The translations under genes and the position numbers were made by a program. A DNA stretch of 64,000 nucleotides from Streptomyces muensis (lineage in GTDB: Bacteria; Actinomycetota; Actinomycetes; Streptomycetales; Streptomycetaceae): positions 32,597 to 96,596 of the forward strand of contig NZ_JAKEIP010000011.1 in NCBI RefSeq assembly GCF_021474425.1. Reading direction: 5' to 3'. Of this stretch, positions 8,534 through 16,190 are shown piece by piece. Under the pieces are notes generated by a model. That model had not been told where the DNA came from. It did not search any database and was given only the letters and a program-made list of their open reading frames with translations. Each line of letters starts with the position of its first letter. Within the stretch, counting starts at the first letter, position 1.

Positions 8534-9196
8534 TCAGTCCTCGGGGGTGGGCACCACGCGCAGATGGGCGGCGCCGCGCCGCACCGCACGCGCCCGGGGT
8601 CGGTCCCTGCGCACCTCGCGCAGCACCAGAGTCAGCCGGGTGTACCCCATCTCGCGCAGGGTCCGGGGTGTCTCGTCGACGACCCGGCAGTCGGTGGCGC
8701 CCCAGCGCGGATCCGGGTGCAGCAGCGGACGTACGGCGCCGTCCTGGGCGACCGCCCGCTCGCCGACCGCGCGGATCCAGTGCGGCAGGCCCTGCCGGTA
8801 GGCGGCCTCCATGATGGGGTCCTGGGCGATCTCGCGGCGGACGGCCTGGAGGCCGTGGTCATGGCCGTGCAGTTCCACGGCGGCGGCGAAGTGGGCCAGC
8901 ATGGGCAGGCACCAGCCGGCCTCGTGGTCGCCGAGGACCGTGCTCGCGTCCGGGTGGAAGAGGACGAACCTGAGGAAGTTGTCGTCGGGCATCGCCGTCG
9001 GATGCGGGCCCACGCCTTGGAAAAGTGACGCGAAAGCGGTGTTCGCCAGAACGACGTCCCAGCGGTGGTCGACGACGACGGACGGGAAGGGCACGGCCTC
9101 CACGAGGGTGGCGTAGTCCCGTAGGTACGCCTCGGCCTCGGGCCGCTCGGGGACGGACCGCGGTACGGACCGCTGCCCACCTGCCTGATATGCCAT
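8534..9196 (-). CDS. Stand-alone MmyB-like ligand-sensing domain protein
   Basis: The 220-residue protein resembles the C-terminal MmyB-type sensor domain normally found behind an XRE helix-turn-helix: YATLVEAVPFPSVVVDHRWD and VVLANTAFASLF match its start, with a C-terminal strand region (YTRLTLVLREV). Here no DNA-binding domain is visible. The ATG at 9196 follows AGGGG. It may sense a ligand or serve as a partner for a separate XRE protein; the divergent neighbour at 9420 is one possibility, as inference only. An upstream in-frame start at 9256 would add 20 basic residues without a recognisable motif and would lie close to the -10 hexamer. Confidence 0.6.
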   Translation of the reverse strand: MAYQAGGQRSVPRSVPERPEAEAYLRDYATLVEAVPFPSVVVDHRWDVVLANTAFASLFQGVGPHPTAMPDDNFLRFVLFHPDASTVLGDHEAGWCLPMLAHFAAAVELHGHDHGLQAVRREIAQDPIMEAAYRQGLPHWIRAVGERAVAQDGAVRPLLHPDPRWGATDCRVVDETPRTLREMGYTRLTLVLREVRRDRPRARAVRRGAAHLRVVPTPED

Positions 9197-9242
9197 CGGG
9201 AGGTCACCCCTCTTGCCTATGCGGCCTTCACGCGGCGCCTTG

Positions 9243-9272
9243 ATCCTGCTGCCCACGCCGGAGCCGTGTCAA
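9243..9272 (-). promoter_or_regulatory. Vegetative-type promoter for the MmyB-like gene
   Basis: On the minus strand TTGACA (9272-9267) is followed after 18 bases by CAGGAT (9248-9243), a good SigA/HrdB-type pair. The predicted transcript would start near 9236, about 40 bases upstream of the ATG at 9196, which supports that start over the one at 9256. Confidence 0.55.
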
Positions 9273-9419
9273 CTATCGTGGCATTTCGTGCCGGTTGACG
9301 GCTGAAATTGGACACAGTTGTGGCGAGACCTGGATGTGAGTTCGAACTACCCGGTAATCTCCGTCGAGTTCACGGCAACCGCTTGTGAGAAGCCTGTGAG
9401 AGACGTAGGAGATCTGTCG

Positions 9420-10070
9420 GTGACGGATGGCATCGAGGGTCCGGGCGTTGCGCCGACGGCTGAGCTGCCGGCCGTCGTCGCTCGCGTCACCGCGCTCGCC
9501 GACCGGCTCGGTGTGCCGCACGCGGAGGTCTTCGACACCGGCCGTCTGTCCGTCGCCTCCGGCGTCCCGGTCCCCGTGGTCAAGGCCCTGCTGAGCGGGC
9601 GTCCCGCGGGTGAGCCCGATGTACAGGCCCGGTTCCTGCAGCGCCTGGACCTCCTGCGGCGCACGCGCCTCAAGCCGAACGGCCGCAAGTACACCCAGCA
9701 GGAGATCGCCGACGGCGCCGGCATGTCACGGCAGCAGGCGGGCGCCCTCATCAACGGCGACCGGCGCCCCACCATGGAGCACTGCGACGCCATCCAGCGC
9801 TTCTACCGGGTACACGCCGGATTCCTCACGGCCGAGGACCCCGAGGCACTCGCGGGCGCGCTCCAGCGCACCGAGCAGGACCTGCTCCAGAAGCTCGCCG
9901 AGCGCGAGGCGGCCCAGGCCGCCGAGGATCCGCTGGAGAGACTCCTCCAGGACCACGGAGTGCGCGGCATCGCCTGGCGGGCCGCCCAACTCCCCACAGA
10001 CCAGCATCGCGACAAGGTCGCGGAGTGGCTGGACATGCTCCTGGAGAGCGTCAAGCGGCCCGAGTCGTGA
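9420..10070 (+). CDS. XRE-family regulator / antitoxin-like partner of an ImmA/IrrE peptidase
   Basis: The 216-residue protein carries a helix-turn-helix around residues 85-125 (YTQQEIADGAGMSRQQAGAL, then INGDRR) followed by an acidic coiled region (ALQRTEQDLLQKLAEREAAQ). The GTG at 9420 is chosen because TAGGAG lies at the right distance; the open frame continues upstream without a ribosome site. Twenty-one bases separate it from an ImmA/IrrE-type metallopeptidase gene. In such pairs the peptidase typically inactivates the repressor or acts as the toxin of a type II-like module. The DNA-binding call is firm; the partner relationship is inferred from adjacency. Confidence 0.75.
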   Translation: MTDGIEGPGVAPTAELPAVVARVTALADRLGVPHAEVFDTGRLSVASGVPVPVVKALLSGRPAGEPDVQARFLQRLDLLRRTRLKPNGRKYTQQEIADGAGMSRQQAGALINGDRRPTMEHCDAIQRFYRVHAGFLTAEDPEALAGALQRTEQDLLQKLAEREAAQAAEDPLERLLQDHGVRGIAWRAAQLPTDQHRDKVAEWLDMLLESVKRPES

Positions 10071-10091
10071 TCCGGGGAGAACAGGAGAGCA

Positions 10092-10634
10092 GTGGGCATC
10101 GGTAGGGAAATGCGCCGCCTGTGCGGCGAGTTGGTCGCGGAACTGGCGCTCTCGGCGCCCGCGCCGCCGGAGAAGCTGTACCGCGCGCTGTGCGACGCGA
10201 TGAGCAGACGCCGCGGCCGCCCCGTCCACTTCCGCACCGCCGCCTTCCCGCCCGGTACCGCGAGCGGGCTGTGGCTCGACATGGCCGACCAGGACCTCGT
10301 GGTGATCGAGGAACGCACCGCGCCCGACCACCAGCTGGTGATCCTGGGCCACGAGCTGTGGCACATGAAGGCCGGCCACGGCAGCCACAGCGTCGAGGGC
10401 GCCACGGTGGCGGCCCGGCTCCTGCACGACGACGCCGACTTACGGTCGACGGTGCTCAAGGTCGCCGCCCGCGACCACTTCGACCAGGCGGAGGAGAAGG
10501 AGGCCGAGAGCTTCGGCCTGCTGCTCGCCAGCAAGTGCCGTACCTGGCTGGCGGTTTCCTCGGCACGCGGACAGCGGGACCATCTGGCCGGGCGGATCGA
10601 GGCGTCACTGGGCTACCTGGGGCCACAGGGCTGA
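10092..10634 (+). CDS. ImmA/IrrE-type zinc metallopeptidase
   Basis: The 180-residue protein has the zinc-protease motif HELWH (in LVILGHELWHMKAGHGSH) and a downstream glutamate-rich helix (AEEKEAESFGLLLASK) that can supply the third ligand, as in the ImmA/IrrE and COG2856 family. It is translated from GTG at 10092 behind AGGAGA and probably shares a transcript with the XRE gene. Its role would be regulated cleavage of a repressor, by family analogy. Codon 117 is TTA (10440-10442), rare in Streptomyces and read by the bldA tRNA, so translation may be limited to late growth. Confidence 0.78.
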   Translation: MGIGREMRRLCGELVAELALSAPAPPEKLYRALCDAMSRRRGRPVHFRTAAFPPGTASGLWLDMADQDLVVIEERTAPDHQLVILGHELWHMKAGHGSHSVEGATVAARLLHDDADLRSTVLKVAARDHFDQAEEKEAESFGLLLASKCRTWLAVSSARGQRDHLAGRIEASLGYLGPQG

Positions 10635-10741
10635 CCCTCCGCCCTGCCGAGGGCCGATTGTCAGTGGTGGACGGCAAGCTGGTGGTACGCCCTGATGTGC
10701 GGGGCGTGACGCCACGACGCCGACCCGGGGAGAGCCGACCG

Positions 10742-10972
10742 ATGCCCACCGCCGTACTGACCGACCGCGAGCGCACCGCCGTCCAGGCCTATCTGCGGCT
10801 GTTGCACACCGTACGAGCCGCGTTCGACAGTCCTCCCGGGGGCCGCCGACCACCTGTCGTGCCGCCCTCCGTCCTCGCCGAGGCGGAACAGGCCCTGGCG
10901 GACGCGGGACTGACGGGCAACGAGGAGGAGTTCTTCCGGCTGCTGCAGAGCTGGTGCCCTGCGCAGCCGTAG
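10742..10972 (+). CDS. Small conserved hypothetical protein
   Basis: The 76-residue product begins MPTAVLTDRERTAVQAYLRL and ends with EEEFFRLLQSWCPAQP. It appears fully helical, soluble and without cysteine pairs or a signal peptide. Third-position GC bias is normal for the genus and a GGGGAGAG ribosome site lies just upstream, so it is very likely expressed. It follows the ImmA/IrrE gene by 107 bases on the same strand and ends 26 bases before a MITE-like insertion. I do not recognise its function. Confidence 0.6.
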   Translation: MPTAVLTDRERTAVQAYLRLLHTVRAAFDSPPGGRRPPVVPPSVLAEAEQALADAGLTGNEEEFFRLLQSWCPAQP

Positions 10973-10998
10973 CGGACCGCGCGCCGGACCCACGGGGG

Positions 10999-11167
10999 CT
11001 AGGGGGTGTTTTGAAAGTCCCGTGCGGTGCCCGCGGCGTTCGGTGCGTGCCCTCGGCGTGCCGGACGAAGGCCCTCGTAGCGGAGCTACTTGGGTCTTTG
11101 GCCGGTGCGGCGAGGGTGCGTGCCGGGCGCCGCGGGTGCTGTGCGGGACTTTCAAAACACCCCCTAG
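10999..11167. mobile_element. MITE-like palindromic element with CTAG flanks
   Basis: Perfect 24-base inverted ends lie at 10999-11022 and 11144-11167. Each outermost four bases are CTAG, and the inner 20 bases begin GGGGGTGTTTTGAAAGTCCC. The repeat continues imperfectly to the middle (near 11083), so the whole 169-base unit is one long palindrome. Most mismatches between arms are transitions that would form G-U pairs in RNA. There is no room for a transposase. CTAG on both sides fits a four-base target duplication of the kind made by some IS5-family elements, so a non-autonomous derivative is likely. The right CTAG supplies the TAG stop of the neighbouring phosphopantetheinyl transferase gene. 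Confidence 0.75.
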
Positions 11168-11841
11168 GTGTGCGGCACGCTCACCGCTGTCGCCACCAGC
11201 CCCCGCTGGACGGTCCACCGGCCCTCGAACAGCTCCAGCCGGCGCTCGCCGACCCACGGGCCGGGCACGAGAAGCCGGGCGCGGAAGCCGCCGCGCTGTT
11301 CACCGGCGTCGGTGAAGATCTCGATGTCGGCCTCGGTGAAGTCCAGCCACTTTCCAGTGAGCGGGAACCACGCCTTGTAGACGGATTCCTTGGCGCTGAA
11401 CAGCAGCCGGTCCCAGTGGATGCCGGGGTGGTCGCCGGAGAGCCGGCGCAGCCGCTCCGCCTCGGCGGGCAGGGCGACGGCGGGCAGGACGCCGTCCGGG
11501 AGCGTCTGGTGGGGTTCGGCGTCGATGCCGAGGGAGGCCAGGTCGGGGGCGCGGACCAGCGCGGCGGCGCAGTAGCCCTCGCAGTGGGTCATGCTGCCGG
11601 TCAAGCCCGTCGGCCAGGTCGGGGCGCCGCGTTCGCCGGGCAGGATCGGCTGGGGTGGCACGCCGAGCTTGTCCATGGCGCGGCGCGCGCAGGAGCGGAC
11701 GACGGCGAACTCGCGGCGGCGCTTGCCGACCGCCCGGGCCACGACCGCCTCCTCCTCGGGGTACAGGGCCGTGTTCGCGGGCTCCTCGTCGCCGTACGCC
11801 TCGACGGTGACCACCGAGGCCGGCAGCAGTTCCTCGATCAA
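11164..11841 (-). CDS. Sfp-type 4'-phosphopantetheinyl transferase
   Basis: The 225-residue enzyme would transfer the phosphopantetheine arm of CoA to serine on carrier proteins of polyketide, peptide or fatty-acid synthases. Both family signatures are visible: LGIDAEP (magnesium ligands) and FSAKESVYKAW; the N-terminal PILPGERGAPTWPTGLTGSM and THC motifs fit the EntD/Sfp-like actinobacterial group. The preferred start is TTG at 11841, overlapping the TGA of the upstream phosphoesterase gene as TTGA, which implies translational coupling. The stop codon is the TAG inside the CTAG flank of the adjacent MITE-like element, so the insertion lies exactly at the gene's end. No biosynthetic cluster adjoins, so it may serve several pathways. 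Confidence 0.9.
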   Translation of the reverse strand: MIEELLPASVVTVEAYGDEEPANTALYPEEEAVVARAVGKRRREFAVVRSCARRAMDKLGVPPQPILPGERGAPTWPTGLTGSMTHCEGYCAAALVRAPDLASLGIDAEPHQTLPDGVLPAVALPAEAERLRRLSGDHPGIHWDRLLFSAKESVYKAWFPLTGKWLDFTEADIEIFTDAGEQRGGFRARLLVPGPWVGERRLELFEGRWTVQRGLVATAVSVPHT

Positions 11842-12698
11842 CGGGTCCCGTCCTCCCTGGGCAGAATCCGGCGCAGCCGTCCCGGCGGGTCCGGCCGCTT
11901 GCGCCACTCGCGCGGGTAGCCCACCGACACCTCCTCGAAGCGGACGCCCTCGTGCCAGGTGGTCCGCGGGATGTGGAGATGGCCGTAGACCATGGTCTCG
12001 ACCCGGAACCTGCGGTGCCAGTCCGCGGTGAGCCGGGTGCCGCACCACATGGCGAACTCGAGGTACCACAGTACGTCGGTCGGGTGCCGGTCCAGCGGGT
12101 AGTGGTTGACGAGGACGGTGGGCAGGTCCGCGGGCAGTGCGGCGAGCCGGCGCTCGGTCTCGGCGACCCGCGCCTGGCACCAGGCCTCACGGGACGGGTA
12201 CGGGTCGGGGTGCAGGAGGAACTCGTCGTTGCAGACGACCCCGGTCCCGTGGGCGTACTTCAGCCCCTCCTCCTTGGTCGTGCAGCCGGAGGGCAGGAAC
12301 GAGTAGTCGTACAGCAGGAACAGCGGGGCCACGGCGACCGGGCCACCGGGGCCGTCCCAGACGGGGTAGGGGTCCTCGGGGGTCGTCACGCCGAGTTCCC
12401 GGCACATCTCGACCAGATGCTCGTAGCGGGCGACACCGCGCAGGGTGACGGTGTCCTTCGGGTGGGTCCACAGTTCGTGGTTGCCGGGTGCCCAGACGAC
12501 CTTGCGGAAGCGGCCTGCGAGTGTCTCGAGGGCCCAGCGGATGTCGGCCACGGTCTCCGCGACGTCACCGGCGACGAGCAGCCAGTCGTCGTCGGAGTCC
12601 GGCCGCATCTTCTCGACGAGGGCGCGGTTCTCCTCGTAGCCGATGTGCAGGTCACTGATGGCCAGCAGTTGTCCGGCACCGCCGACCCTCGACGTCAC
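11838..12698 (-). CDS. Calcineurin-like metallophosphoesterase
   Basis: The 286-residue cytoplasmic protein has the five metallophosphoesterase motifs: SDLHIG, AGDVAE, APGNHELW, VNHYPLD and YGHLHIPRT, together supplying the two-metal site. The substrate is not predictable; relatives hydrolyse phosphomonoesters, phosphodiesters or nucleotides. It is translated from GTG at 12698 behind AAGGGGCGAGG and its stop overlaps the TTG of the phosphopantetheinyl transferase gene. This coupling suggests a shared role, for example handling of phosphopantetheine or CoA by-products, but that is inference. Confidence 0.88.
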   Translation of the reverse strand: MTSRVGGAGQLLAISDLHIGYEENRALVEKMRPDSDDDWLLVAGDVAETVADIRWALETLAGRFRKVVWAPGNHELWTHPKDTVTLRGVARYEHLVEMCRELGVTTPEDPYPVWDGPGGPVAVAPLFLLYDYSFLPSGCTTKEEGLKYAHGTGVVCNDEFLLHPDPYPSREAWCQARVAETERRLAALPADLPTVLVNHYPLDRHPTDVLWYLEFAMWCGTRLTADWHRRFRVETMVYGHLHIPRTTWHEGVRFEEVSVGYPREWRKRPDPPGRLRRILPREDGTR

Positions 12699-12995
12699 CC
12701 CTCGCCCCTTTCGATCACACGAACGACACCACGAGAACACAGGATGTGTTCACCGTACAAGGGGGACACGCGCGGCTCCGGCGGAGGCGGGCCCGGGACG
12801 GGCGGGGCGGTCAGGAATGATCCGCAATTCCGTAACACGTACGTTGCACGCGGCACCCTTTGAAAGCCGTATGATCGCCCCAACACCACCGCCTGGACTT
12901 CCCTTCGCACGGGGCGGTTTGGTGTCCCTCCAACCACCCTGCCCGGGCACGGGCCTGCTTCGCCCTGCCCGCGAACCCCGAAAGGACGGCCCTGC

Positions 12996-14123
12996 ATGGT
13001 CTCTCGCGTACGCGTCTGGCTCAACCGCACGTACGCGGAGAACGTGTTCTTCATGGATCAGCTGCGGAGAAATCCCAGCGATCGGGCCGTCGAGATCCAT
13101 GCGACGCACGGGGACGCCGACTCGCCCGTGCTGGCCGCCGCCGACACCGCCGACCTGGAGCCAGAGGGCCTGTCCCCGGCCGGATATGTCGAGTACGCGC
13201 TCGCCCAGTGCCGGCGCCGTGGCATCGACGTGTTCGTGCCGCGGCTGCACCAGTCGGCGATCGTGGCGCACCGCGCGGAGTTCGAGGCGGTGGGTACGGC
13301 GCTGCTGGCGCCGCCGCCGGAGGCCGTGGCGGTCTTCCAGGACAAGGTGATCGCGTACGAGGCCGTGCAGGCGGTCGGGGTGCCGGTGCCGCCGTGGTGG
13401 CGGGTGCGGGACGCCGATGAACTCGTCGCGGCGGTCGAGGAGTTGGAGGCGGGCGGATACAAGGCCTGCTTCAAGCCGGCGTCCGGTGCGGGCGGGGTGG
13501 GCTTCCGCGTGATCACGCGCGCCCCCTTCTCGCTCACACACCTCAGCGGGTTCCCGACTCCGTATGTGCAGCTGGATCTTGTCGTGGAGGCGTTGCGGCG
13601 GGCCGAGGAGCCGGTGGACTGGCTGGTCATGCCGCGTCTTGAGCAGCCCGAGGTGTCGGTGGACTGCCTCACCGGTCCCGACAACCGGGTGCGGCTGGCG
13701 ATCGGGCGGATCAAGAACGGCCGGCGTCGTGGGTTCACGCTCCAGGAGCAGTGGCTGGAGCCGGCGCGGCTGATCGCGGAGGGGTTCGGGCTGCACTACC
13801 TGTCCAACATCCAGTTCCGGATGTTCGGGGAGACGCCGGTGCTGATGGATGTGAACACGCGGCCGGCCGGGGGCTTGCACCAGCTGTCGCTGTGCGGGGT
13901 CAACGTGCCTTGGCTGGCGGTCCAGTTGGCGCTCGGTGAGGATCCCGGTGAGGTGGCTCCGCCGTTCCTGGGGCAGGACTACACGGTGGTTTCGGGGCCG
14001 CGGCCGTTGCGGGCGGTGTCCATTCCGCAGCAGCGGGCGGAGGTCGAGGGGCCGTTGCTGCCGGCGTTGCCGACGCCTCCGGCGGTTGACCCGTTGGAGA
14101 CGGCTCAGGCACTGCCGCTTTAG
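12996..14123 (+). CDS. ATP-grasp ligase-like enzyme
   Basis: The 375-residue protein has the ATP-grasp order: an N-terminal pre-ATP domain, the nucleotide-lysine strand (VFQDKVIAYEAVQAVGVPVP), a glycine-rich loop (ACFKPASGAGGVGFRVI) and the metal-binding end (VLMDVNTRPAGGLHQL). These enzymes form amide or ester bonds through acyl-phosphate intermediates; the substrate is not evident. The ATG follows AAAGGAC. It is divergent from the phosphoesterase/phosphopantetheinyl transferase pair. The 297 bases between them hold no other gene; a TATGAT -10-like hexamer near 12870 has only a poorly spaced TTGCAC upstream, so no promoter is called. Confidence 0.75.
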   Translation: MVSRVRVWLNRTYAENVFFMDQLRRNPSDRAVEIHATHGDADSPVLAAADTADLEPEGLSPAGYVEYALAQCRRRGIDVFVPRLHQSAIVAHRAEFEAVGTALLAPPPEAVAVFQDKVIAYEAVQAVGVPVPPWWRVRDADELVAAVEELEAGGYKACFKPASGAGGVGFRVITRAPFSLTHLSGFPTPYVQLDLVVEALRRAEEPVDWLVMPRLEQPEVSVDCLTGPDNRVRLAIGRIKNGRRRGFTLQEQWLEPARLIAEGFGLHYLSNIQFRMFGETPVLMDVNTRPAGGLHQLSLCGVNVPWLAVQLALGEDPGEVAPPFLGQDYTVVSGPRPLRAVSIPQQRAEVEGPLLPALPTPPAVDPLETAQALPL

Positions 14124-14157
14124 GTTGTCTGCCGGTGCGGGTTCGTCGTGGCTTGTC

Positions 14158-14178
14158 GCGCAGTTCCCCGCGCCCCTT
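14158..14178. repeat. Copy of a common Streptomyces extragenic sequence
   Basis: GCGCAGTTCCCCGCGCCCCT is a sequence I recognise as very frequent between Streptomyces genes, often as one arm of a hairpin. Only one arm is present here, 35 bases after the ATP-grasp gene; the complementary arm is missing, so it is not a terminator on its own. Confidence 0.5.
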
Positions 14179-14207
14179 GCGGCGTTGGCCAATCCCGGCG
14201 TCATCTA

Positions 14208-14236
14208 TTGACACCGGGATTGGTCCATACCAACTT
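14208..14236 (+). promoter_or_regulatory. Chitinase promoter with DasR-like operator
   Basis: TTGACA (14208-14213) and CAACTT (14231-14236) are spaced by 17 bases. Overlapping the spacer and -10 is ATTGGTCCATACCAAC (14219-14234), a near-palindrome with perfect TTGGT/ACCAA arms that agrees with about 11 of 16 positions of the DasR-responsive element as I remember it. DasR is the N-acetylglucosamine-responsive regulator of chitinase genes, so control by chitin breakdown products is expected. Confidence 0.6.
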
Positions 14237-14298
14237 GGTTGCGCATCGTTCTGCATGTCTCTGCACTCCCGAACACCCCACAGCCTCAGGGAGATCGC

Positions 14299-15981
14299 GT
14301 GCGCAGCTCACTGTTCAGACGTTCCAGACGTCGTCTTCTCGCTCTGCTCGGCTCCGCAGCCCTCGCGCTCGCCGGAGCCGTCGCACTTCCCGGTACGGCC
14401 CATGCGGCCAACATCCTCTCCAACGCCGGCTTCGAATCCGGCGCCCTCTCGCCCTGGTCCTGCACCGGCAACCTCGGGTCGGTCGTCTCCTCCCCCGTGC
14501 ACGGCGGGTCCAAGGCCCTTGCGGGCGCGGCCGGTTCCAGTGACATCGCCAAGTGCACGCAGACGGTCTCCGTCCAGCCGAACACGACGTACTCGCTCAG
14601 CGGCTGGGTGCGCGGATCGTACGTCTACCTCGGTGTGAACGGCGGTGCGTCCACGTGGACGTCGTCGCCGTCGGCGTACAGCAAGCTCACCGTGGGCTTC
14701 ACGACCGGTGCCTCCCAGACCAGCGTCACCGTCTACGTCCACGGCTGGTACGCCCAGGGCACCTACTACGCCGACGACATCAGCCTCGACGGGCCGGGTG
14801 GCGGCTCGGACACCCAGGCGCCCGGCGTGCCGGGGAACCTTCGGTCCACCGGCAAGACCGCGTCCAGCGTGTCGCTGACGTGGAACGCCTCGACGGACAA
14901 CGTCGGGGTGGCGGGGTACGACGTCTACCGGGGTTCGAGCCAGGTGCTCAGCGTCTCCGGCACCAGCGCGACGGTCAGCGGGCTGTCGCCGAGCACCGGT
15001 TACGCCTTCACGGTCAAGGCGAGGGACGCGGCCGGGAACGTCTCCGCCGCCTCCAACGCCGTCACCGTCACGACGGACGCGGGCGGCGGTGGCGGTACCG
15101 GCTTCAAGCAGGCCGCGCCCTATCTGTACCTCGGCTGGGGCGATCCGCCGAGTGCGACGTCGGTGATGAGCGCGACCGGGATCAAGTGGTACACGATGGC
15201 CTTCATCCTGTCGTCCGGTGGCTGCAACCCGGCCTGGGACGGGCAGCGGGCCCTGACCGGCGGCAACGACCAGGCCGTCATCAACTCCATCCGGGCCGCG
15301 GGCGGTGACATCGTGCCGTCGATCGGCGGCTGGAGCGGCAACAAGCTCGGCCCCAACTGCTCCAGCGTCGAGGCGCTGGCCGGGGCGTATCAGAAGGTCA
15401 TCGACGCCTACGGGCTGAAGGCGATCGACGTCGACATCGAGAACACCGACGAGTTCGAGAACGCCACGGTGCAGGACCGGATCCTGAACGCCCTGAAGAT
15501 CGTCAAGGCGAACAACCCGGGGCTGCGGACCATCATCACCTTCGGTACGTCGACCACCGGACCGAACTACTGGGGCAACCGGCTGATCGAGCAGGCCAAG
15601 GCGCTGAACGCGGACATCGACGTGTTCACGATCATGCCGTTCGACTTCGGCGGCGGTGCCGACATGTACGGCAACACCGTGAACGCCACGGAGGGGCTGA
15701 AGACCAAGCTGAAGTCCACCTTCGGCTGGGACGACGCCACCGCCTACGCCCACATCGGCATCTCCGGCATGAACGGCCTGTCCGACCAGCAGGAGCTCAC
15801 CTCGCCCGCGACCTGGACCCAGATCCGCGACTGGGCGAACTCCCATCACCTCGCCCGTCTCGCGTTCTGGTCGGTCAACCGCGACCGGCCGTGCCCGGGC
15901 GGCGGCGTGACGAGCAACTGCTCCGGGATCAGCCAGAGCAACTGGCAGTTCACGTCGATCACGGCCGGGTTCACCGGCTGA
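14299..15981 (+). CDS. Secreted GH18 chitinase with CBM and fibronectin III domains
   Basis: The 560-residue exoenzyme has a Sec signal (basic [13 protein letters not shown], then a hydrophobic stretch ending TAHA), a CBM16/CBM4-9-like chitin-binding module (about 38-170), one fibronectin III domain (about 180-270) and a GH18 barrel (about 280-560). The catalytic strand reads [11 protein letters not shown] with the acid glutamate, and SIGGWS is the second GH18 signature. It would cut chitin outside the cell to chito-oligosaccharides. The GTG at 14299 has GGGAG upstream. A DasR-like operator overlaps its promoter. The order CBM-FnIII-GH18 is typical of Streptomyces chitinases. Confidence 0.92.
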   Translation: MRSSLFRRSRRRLLALLGSAALALAGAVALPGTAHAANILSNAGFESGALSPWSCTGNLGSVVSSPVHGGSKALAGAAGSSDIAKCTQTVSVQPNTTYSLSGWVRGSYVYLGVNGGASTWTSSPSAYSKLTVGFTTGASQTSVTVYVHGWYAQGTYYADDISLDGPGGGSDTQAPGVPGNLRSTGKTASSVSLTWNASTDNVGVAGYDVYRGSSQVLSVSGTSATVSGLSPSTGYAFTVKARDAAGNVSAASNAVTVTTDAGGGGGTGFKQAAPYLYLGWGDPPSATSVMSATGIKWYTMAFILSSGGCNPAWDGQRALTGGNDQAVINSIRAAGGDIVPSIGGWSGNKLGPNCSSVEALAGAYQKVIDAYGLKAIDVDIENTDEFENATVQDRILNALKIVKANNPGLRTIITFGTSTTGPNYWGNRLIEQAKALNADIDVFTIMPFDFGGGADMYGNTVNATEGLKTKLKSTFGWDDATAYAHIGISGMNGLSDQQELTSPATWTQIRDWANSHHLARLAFWSVNRDRPCPGGGVTSNCSGISQSNWQFTSITAGFTG

Positions 15982-16066
15982 GGTCACCCTCGTCCCCGAC
16001 GGAAAGAATCTTTCCGGAAGGGTGTATCAGGGCGCGGTCGGCGCGCTCATAAGAGTGAAAGGCAAC

Positions 16067-16121
16067 GGGGAACCACGGGGGATCAACGGGGGGACGCACC
16101 ACCACGGGGGATGTACGGGGG
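16067..16121 (+). other. Cluster of G-runs between the chitinase and fucosidase genes
   Basis: Five runs of 4-6 guanines (16067-16070, 16077-16081, 16088-16093, 16106-16110, 16117-16121) lie within 55 bases on the plus strand, three of them inside the repeated word ACGGGGG. They could fold into a G-quadruplex. The whole 209-base gap (15982-16190) otherwise holds only a small hairpin, CGGAAAGAATCTTTCCG at 16000-16016, and no convincing gene. Confidence 0.4.
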
Positions 16122-16190
16122 CTTCGGGTCGGCCGGCGCTGTCACGGGGGCGGCGGCCGGCCGACTCGAAGATGAGCCGCGGGGGGCAGA

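Noticed and set aside
12846..12876. TTGCAC and TATGAT as a promoter for the ATP-grasp gene
   Set aside because: The spacer is about 20 bases, too long for a normal housekeeping promoter.
12750..14204. Minus-strand frame of 484 codons opposite the ATP-grasp gene
   Set aside because: Arginine- and proline-rich with no motif; the plus-strand ATP-grasp motifs are convincing.
16000..16016. Hairpin CGGAAAGAATCTTTCCG as a chitinase terminator
   Set aside because: Short stem, tiny loop and no T-tract; noted only in the context of the G-run region.
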